This document shows positions 60,816 through 64,000 of a DNA stretch of 64,000 nucleotides, one piece after another. Below the pieces are notes generated by a model. It searched no databases. It saw only the letters and a list, made by a program, of their open reading frames with translations, and had not been told where the DNA came from. Origin of the DNA: Roseovarius marisflavi (lineage in GTDB: Bacteria > Pseudomonadota > Alphaproteobacteria > Rhodobacterales > Rhodobacteraceae); the NCBI RefSeq assembly GCF_900142625.1, contig NZ_FRBN01000007.1:62001-126000 (forward strand), in the 5' to 3' direction. How positions within the stretch are numbered: the stretch's first letter is position 1; each line of letters opens with the position of its first letter. The translations under genes were made by a program, and so were the position numbers.

Positions 60816-62765
60816 TTAGTGAACCGACCACACGGCCGTGTCGTGGTGCAGAGCATCGAACTGATACATCCGCAGACGACGGGACGGCTCGTAGCTGAAC
60901 TGAACGGTCAGAGAATGTTTACCAACACCGTCGGTGTTAACATAGTCTGACATCGCATCCGGCGTACCGCCCATCGCTGAATAGAGCGGGTCTGTCCAGT
61001 GATGGTTGCCCTTCTTCGAGCCGATCACGTCAGCCAACGCGTTCGCCACGGGTGTCGGCGAAAGCTGTTCCGGGCGTACCGCATTCGGGATCGGGATAGC
61101 CCCTTGACCCGCAACATGGATCCAGAAGGCGTTCCGGCCGAAGGTAAAGAGCGGACCGGCACCACCGACAGGCAGGGTGTTGTGGAAGGTATTTTCCCAG
61201 CCACGCAGACCGCCAAAGTCAACCAGAACATAGGCATGACGGAAGTAGTCGCCATTCAGAAGCTCAATTTTGACTTCGTCACCACGTTTATCCCAGACAC
61301 CGTCAGTCATGCGAACTTCTGCAATACCGTCATGGTCTTTGAGCTGACCATAAATGGTGTTGTTCAGGAACAGAACAGTCATGTCATAACCTTCACCCAT
61401 CTCATAGCCGGTGGGCAGCTGTTTACGATTGCCCCAGTCGTAGAAGGCTTCGCGAATCTGAGCCATCTGCGCCTGAATGACCGAACCGTTCAGACCCTGG
61501 AAGTAACGACCGTGAGCACGGTTGGTGTTCATGTTCGCAAGTTCGCGGAACATGGCCCACATCCGCTTGGCCGGTGCCGTGTCGCCGATCTGTTCGATCG
61601 CCGCCAACTTGGTGGCTTCGCTTTCACGCGGGTTTTTCCCAAACACACCGATCTCGGCAAAGTTACGACGGTTGCCAGCAATCGGCACCAGAACGTTTTC
61701 AACGACCTGAACCCGCGGCGGGTGATTCCGCCAGCCCCAGTGATAGCTGAGGTTCCAGAAGCGTGCCGGGGGCATCTTCATGTTGAGGGTGTACATCAGG
61801 CCTTCCTGCATCGGGAAGAAAGTCTGATCGAAACCGACGTTCGGGATACGTGCAACGCGCGTGCCCCCTTGCGTCAGGTCGGGCCCGCCAACATCCGTAA
61901 GGTTTAGTTCCTTCGGATCATCAAAAACCATCGCATAAGGCGCAAAGTCTTCGTGCCCACGGTTCAGGATCTTGACGTTGTACTTGATGGTCCACTCTTC
62001 GTCGTTCACCACTTCCGGATCGATATAGGCGGTGTCGGATTCGATATGGGTATCGTACCAGATCTGGTTGACGGTCACCGACTTGGTCACCGGATCAACC
62101 GCTTTTTCCTTCAGCCCACCGAGATAGTGCAGCAGCGGGAAACCTTCGTATTCCCGGTTGCTAAGGGGCCCGGTAAGATCATTGCCCTCGATGATATCCA
62201 CGGCATGCCGCGCAAGCTTGCTAAGCTGATCCTGGTCAACACGGCGCGGATACTTGTAGCAGTGGCGGTTGCCACGGAAGCTACGGCAGGCGCCGTAGGG
62301 TTCCGACATTGCCTCGATCTGATCCATGATCCAGTCAAGATCATCGGTCGGCGAGGTTTTGTCGATCTCCGTAACGATCGGGTCGTCATGAAGATTGTAG
62401 GGGTTTTCCGGCGTGGACGGCAACGTGTTGGGAATATAGTTGCCGCGACAGCTCTTGAGGTTTTCGTACACCGTCGGGATCATGTTGGACGGGTGCGGCG
62501 TAAAGCTGTCCCCGTTCGGATAGTCCGGGTTTTCCGGAAAAACCGACGTGCCACCCGCAGTCGTCAGATGGGTGGCAGTTCCATCTGGACTAATGACGCG
62601 TGTCTCGAAAGGCACGCGCGGTTGTTGTCCGGAACCGAATTTATCGATACAGAACTGGTTGATGCCGGCAAGACCCTGCGCCGAAGCAGTGGTCCCTCCG
62701 AGAGTGGCTGCGACTGGCAAAGCCACCACCGCCGCCCATCTAATAGATTTGAGAAACATTTTCAT
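60816..62765 (-). CDS. Large exported protein of unknown family in the copper-oxidase cluster
   Basis: 649 aa with signal peptide (about 1-29, ending TASA). Four cysteines in the first 170 residues (NQFCIDKFG, LKSCRGNY, YGACRSF, NRHCYKY) could give two disulfides. Aromatic/histidine-rich segments (LSYHWGWRNHPPRV, KKGNHHWTDPLY, FDALHHDTAVWSVH) could bind metal. No domain recognised; no heme motif or membrane anchor. Ribosome site GGAG. Its gene is noticeably less GC-rich than the gsp genes. Confidence 0.85.
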   Translation of the reverse strand: MKMFLKSIRWAAVVALPVAATLGGTTASAQGLAGINQFCIDKFGSGQQPRVPFETRVISPDGTATHLTTAGGTSVFPENPDYPNGDSFTPHPSNMIPTVYENLKSCRGNYIPNTLPSTPENPYNLHDDPIVTEIDKTSPTDDLDWIMDQIEAMSEPYGACRSFRGNRHCYKYPRRVDQDQLSKLARHAVDIIEGNDLTGPLSNREYEGFPLLHYLGGLKEKAVDPVTKSVTVNQIWYDTHIESDTAYIDPEVVNDEEWTIKYNVKILNRGHEDFAPYAMVFDDPKELNLTDVGGPDLTQGGTRVARIPNVGFDQTFFPMQEGLMYTLNMKMPPARFWNLSYHWGWRNHPPRVQVVENVLVPIAGNRRNFAEIGVFGKNPRESEATKLAAIEQIGDTAPAKRMWAMFRELANMNTNRAHGRYFQGLNGSVIQAQMAQIREAFYDWGNRKQLPTGYEMGEGYDMTVLFLNNTIYGQLKDHDGIAEVRMTDGVWDKRGDEVKIELLNGDYFRHAYVLVDFGGLRGWENTFHNTLPVGGAGPLFTFGRNAFWIHVAGQGAIPIPNAVRPEQLSPTPVANALADVIGSKKGNHHWTDPLYSAMGGTPDAMSDYVNTDGVGKHSLTVQFSYEPSRRLRMYQFDALHHDTAVWSVH

Positions 62766-62816
62766 AGTCTCCGTTTGAATGCTGTGCTGGGATCCCGGTT
62801 GCCCGGGGCCAGTGGC

Positions 62817-63554
62817 TTAGACTTCGCGGTTGTGGTTGCGCGGATCCTTGAGATCGAACACACGCGGACCGGCACGACGCATTTTTCCATCCGCTGGGAT
62901 GGGATGCGGCATAACCCACGAAACCCGGCTGGCGGCATCATCGGCTTGAATATCAACCGGGAATGCGCCCCAAAGACCGGCACTGCCGTTGCCATAGAAG
63001 ATGACATCGACCTTGCGGTTGTTGCTGGGTTTCGCGCTATGACCCATCCGGTACATCCGGAAGGCCAGATCCGAGCTGTTCTCACGTGAGCCTGTCAGGA
63101 ATGTCCAGGCTGCCGGTGCGTTGAACTCGGCCGCGAAAGCCTTGAGGCGATCGGGTGTATCATGGGCAGGGTCACGCGTGATGGAGACGATTTGAACTTC
63201 GCTCCCCACTTTGTCACCCAGCTCGGCCACAACCTTGCTCAGCTTTTCGGTAATCGGAAATGATGCTTCGTCGCGGATGCTGAAGAAGTTCATAACCACA
63301 ATGCGGTTCTCGATATAGTTTTCGTAGAACGCTTTGGTTTCCCCGTGCTGGTTGGTCAATTCCAGATGCGGGAAGGAATCCCGCTTCGTGGAATCAATCA
63401 CGTTGCTTGTCCTGGTGACTTGCCCGTGATGCATGCGCTCCATGGCCGCTTTGGCCTCGTGCGCCGCCCGTTCCGAGGACGAACCCGCCGTGGTAGTAAA
63501 GCCCACCGCCGCGGCAACCGGGAGTCCGGTCAAAAATTGACGTCTATTCGTCAT
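62817..63554 (-). CDS. SCO-like protein lacking the copper-binding cysteines
   Basis: 245 aa. Tat-type leader (NRRQFLTGLPVAAAVG) and a SCO/thioredoxin-like fold: LELTNQHGETKAFYENYIENRIVVMNFFS, VQIVSITRDPAHDTPDRLKAFAAEF in two halves, and WTFLTGSRENSSDLAFRMYRMG. At the CxxxC position it reads NFFSIRDEASFP, so Asp95 and Phe99 replace both cysteines while the proline stays. Ribosome site AGAGAGGAG. Second gene of the visible cluster, after the multicopper oxidase. Confidence 0.85.
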   Translation of the reverse strand: MTNRRQFLTGLPVAAAVGFTTTAGSSSERAAHEAKAAMERMHHGQVTRTSNVIDSTKRDSFPHLELTNQHGETKAFYENYIENRIVVMNFFSIRDEASFPITEKLSKVVAELGDKVGSEVQIVSITRDPAHDTPDRLKAFAAEFNAPAAWTFLTGSRENSSDLAFRMYRMGHSAKPSNNRKVDVIFYGNGSAGLWGAFPVDIQADDAASRVSWVMPHPIPADGKMRRAGPRVFDLKDPRNHNREV

Positions 63555-63598
63555 GATAGTCTCCTCTCTTTCTCAGAGATTTCCGTATTCGGTGAAGC

Positions 63599-64000
63599 TT
63601 AATCGCCCTGACCCGGCTCAACGATGTCCCAACGGATCATCATGGCATGGTCTTCGTGGACAACGTTGTGACAGTGCATCACGTGCTTACCGAAGAAGTC
63701 GCGCCAGCGGCTGAAGAACGTGATTTCGTCTCCAGGTCCCAGCGATACCACGTCCTTGCGGGCACGCTCTACCGCGCTTGGCGGACGACCGTTGACCTCA
63801 AGAATCTGGAACTCTTCGAAGTGGGTATGTACAGGGTGTGCCCATGCATTGCCTTCGTTGCGGAAGGTCCAGATCTCAGCAGAACCCTGCTCGATCTTTA
63901 CGTCCACGCGGTTGGGATCCATCAGGCGACCGTTCACCGTCCACAGACCGTTGTCATAATCGAAGACAAACAGACGCTTGCGGCGGACTTCCGACATACG
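63599..64000 (-). CDS. Multicopper oxidase, C-terminal part (gene continues past the right edge)
   Basis: 134 codons visible, open to the window edge. Type 1/type 3 copper motifs: NAWAHPVHTHFEEFQIL (HPxHxH) and GKHVMHCHNVVHEDHAMM (HCHxxxHxxxxM), the last cupredoxin domain of the laccase/CueO/CotA family. The internal ATG at 63997 is not a start. Probable first or early gene of the leftward cluster. Substrate unknown; options are Mn(II), Cu(I) and phenolics. Confidence 0.9.
   Translation of the reverse strand, partial: RMSEVRRKRLFVFDYDNGLWTVNGRLMDPNRVDVKIEQGSAEIWTFRNEGNAWAHPVHTHFEEFQILEVNGRPPSAVERARKDVVSLGPGDEITFFSRWRDFFGKHVMHCHNVVHEDHAMMIRWDIVEPGQGD

Noticed and set aside
63599..64000. Naming the oxidase as a manganese oxidase
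   Set aside because: Only the last cupredoxin domain is visible. The copper motifs fit all multicopper oxidases, so a substrate cannot be assigned.

Overview
The window is a GC-rich chromosomal segment from an alphaproteobacterium, most likely a Rhodobacteraceae/Roseobacter-group species. This rests on gene content and RNA elements, not on a database match: a glyQ–small membrane protein–glyS–PPDK-like operon, a SAM-II riboswitch before metZ, an ScfR/PccR-type regulator with its TTTGCAAA operator, four DUF1127 proteins, and a DUF1127–anti-Shine-Dalgarno sRNA locus resembling the CcaF1/CcsR locus of Rhodobacter sphaeroides. No tRNA, rRNA, insertion sequence, prophage or CRISPR array was found.

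Layout. 1–12.5 kb: housekeeping and catabolic genes (partial GntR regulator, 5-formyl-THF cyclo-ligase, mgtE, guanine deaminase, an 8-oxoguanine-deaminase-like amidohydrolase, hisN, an XRE regulator behind six 19-bp tandem repeats, quinone oxidoreductase, LysR regulator, Bax-inhibitor-1 protein, rpmG, a SleB-type hydrolase). 12.6–24.5 kb: PPDK-like enzyme, glyS, glyQ, a secreted protein with a catalytically dead trypsin-like domain, a ThDP decarboxylase and trkH. 24.5–33.9 kb: DUF1127 genes, a lysine/alanine/proline-rich protein behind a leader with interlocked stems, folE2, metZ under a SAM-II riboswitch, a GST, three tandem YciB/IspZ-like membrane proteins, an EamA transporter and ftsY. 34–44 kb: a NuoE–NuoF fusion, an AlkB-like monooxygenase, xseA, purD, a ferredoxin, a lone DnaE2-type OB-fold protein behind an SOS-like box, and mrp.

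44–46.5 kb is a dense RNA-regulatory patch. A DUF1127 gene is followed by four hairpins, each showing a CUCCUCCU-type anti-Shine-Dalgarno loop (two cuckoo-type sRNAs). Tail to tail with them lies an unrecognised 89-aa ORF controlled by a textbook cobalamin riboswitch. Then comes the ScfR-family regulator.

46.5–58.2 kb encodes a type II secretion system (gspD-E-F; gspG-H-I-J-K-L-M-N; gspO) with no recognisable gspC and with a TPR lipoprotein between the two blocks. Facing it, 58.2–64 kb holds a minus-strand cluster that enters from beyond the right edge: multicopper oxidase, a SCO-like protein lacking the copper cysteines, an unrecognised 649-aa exported protein, a normal SCO1/SenC, and a cytochrome c joined to a receptor-like domain. 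I read this as an exported copper-oxidase system, possibly served by the neighbouring secretion machine. That link is inference.

An interspersed intergenic element with the core RTATTT-N5-AAGAWGAAR occurs six times between 28.6 and 45.1 kb.
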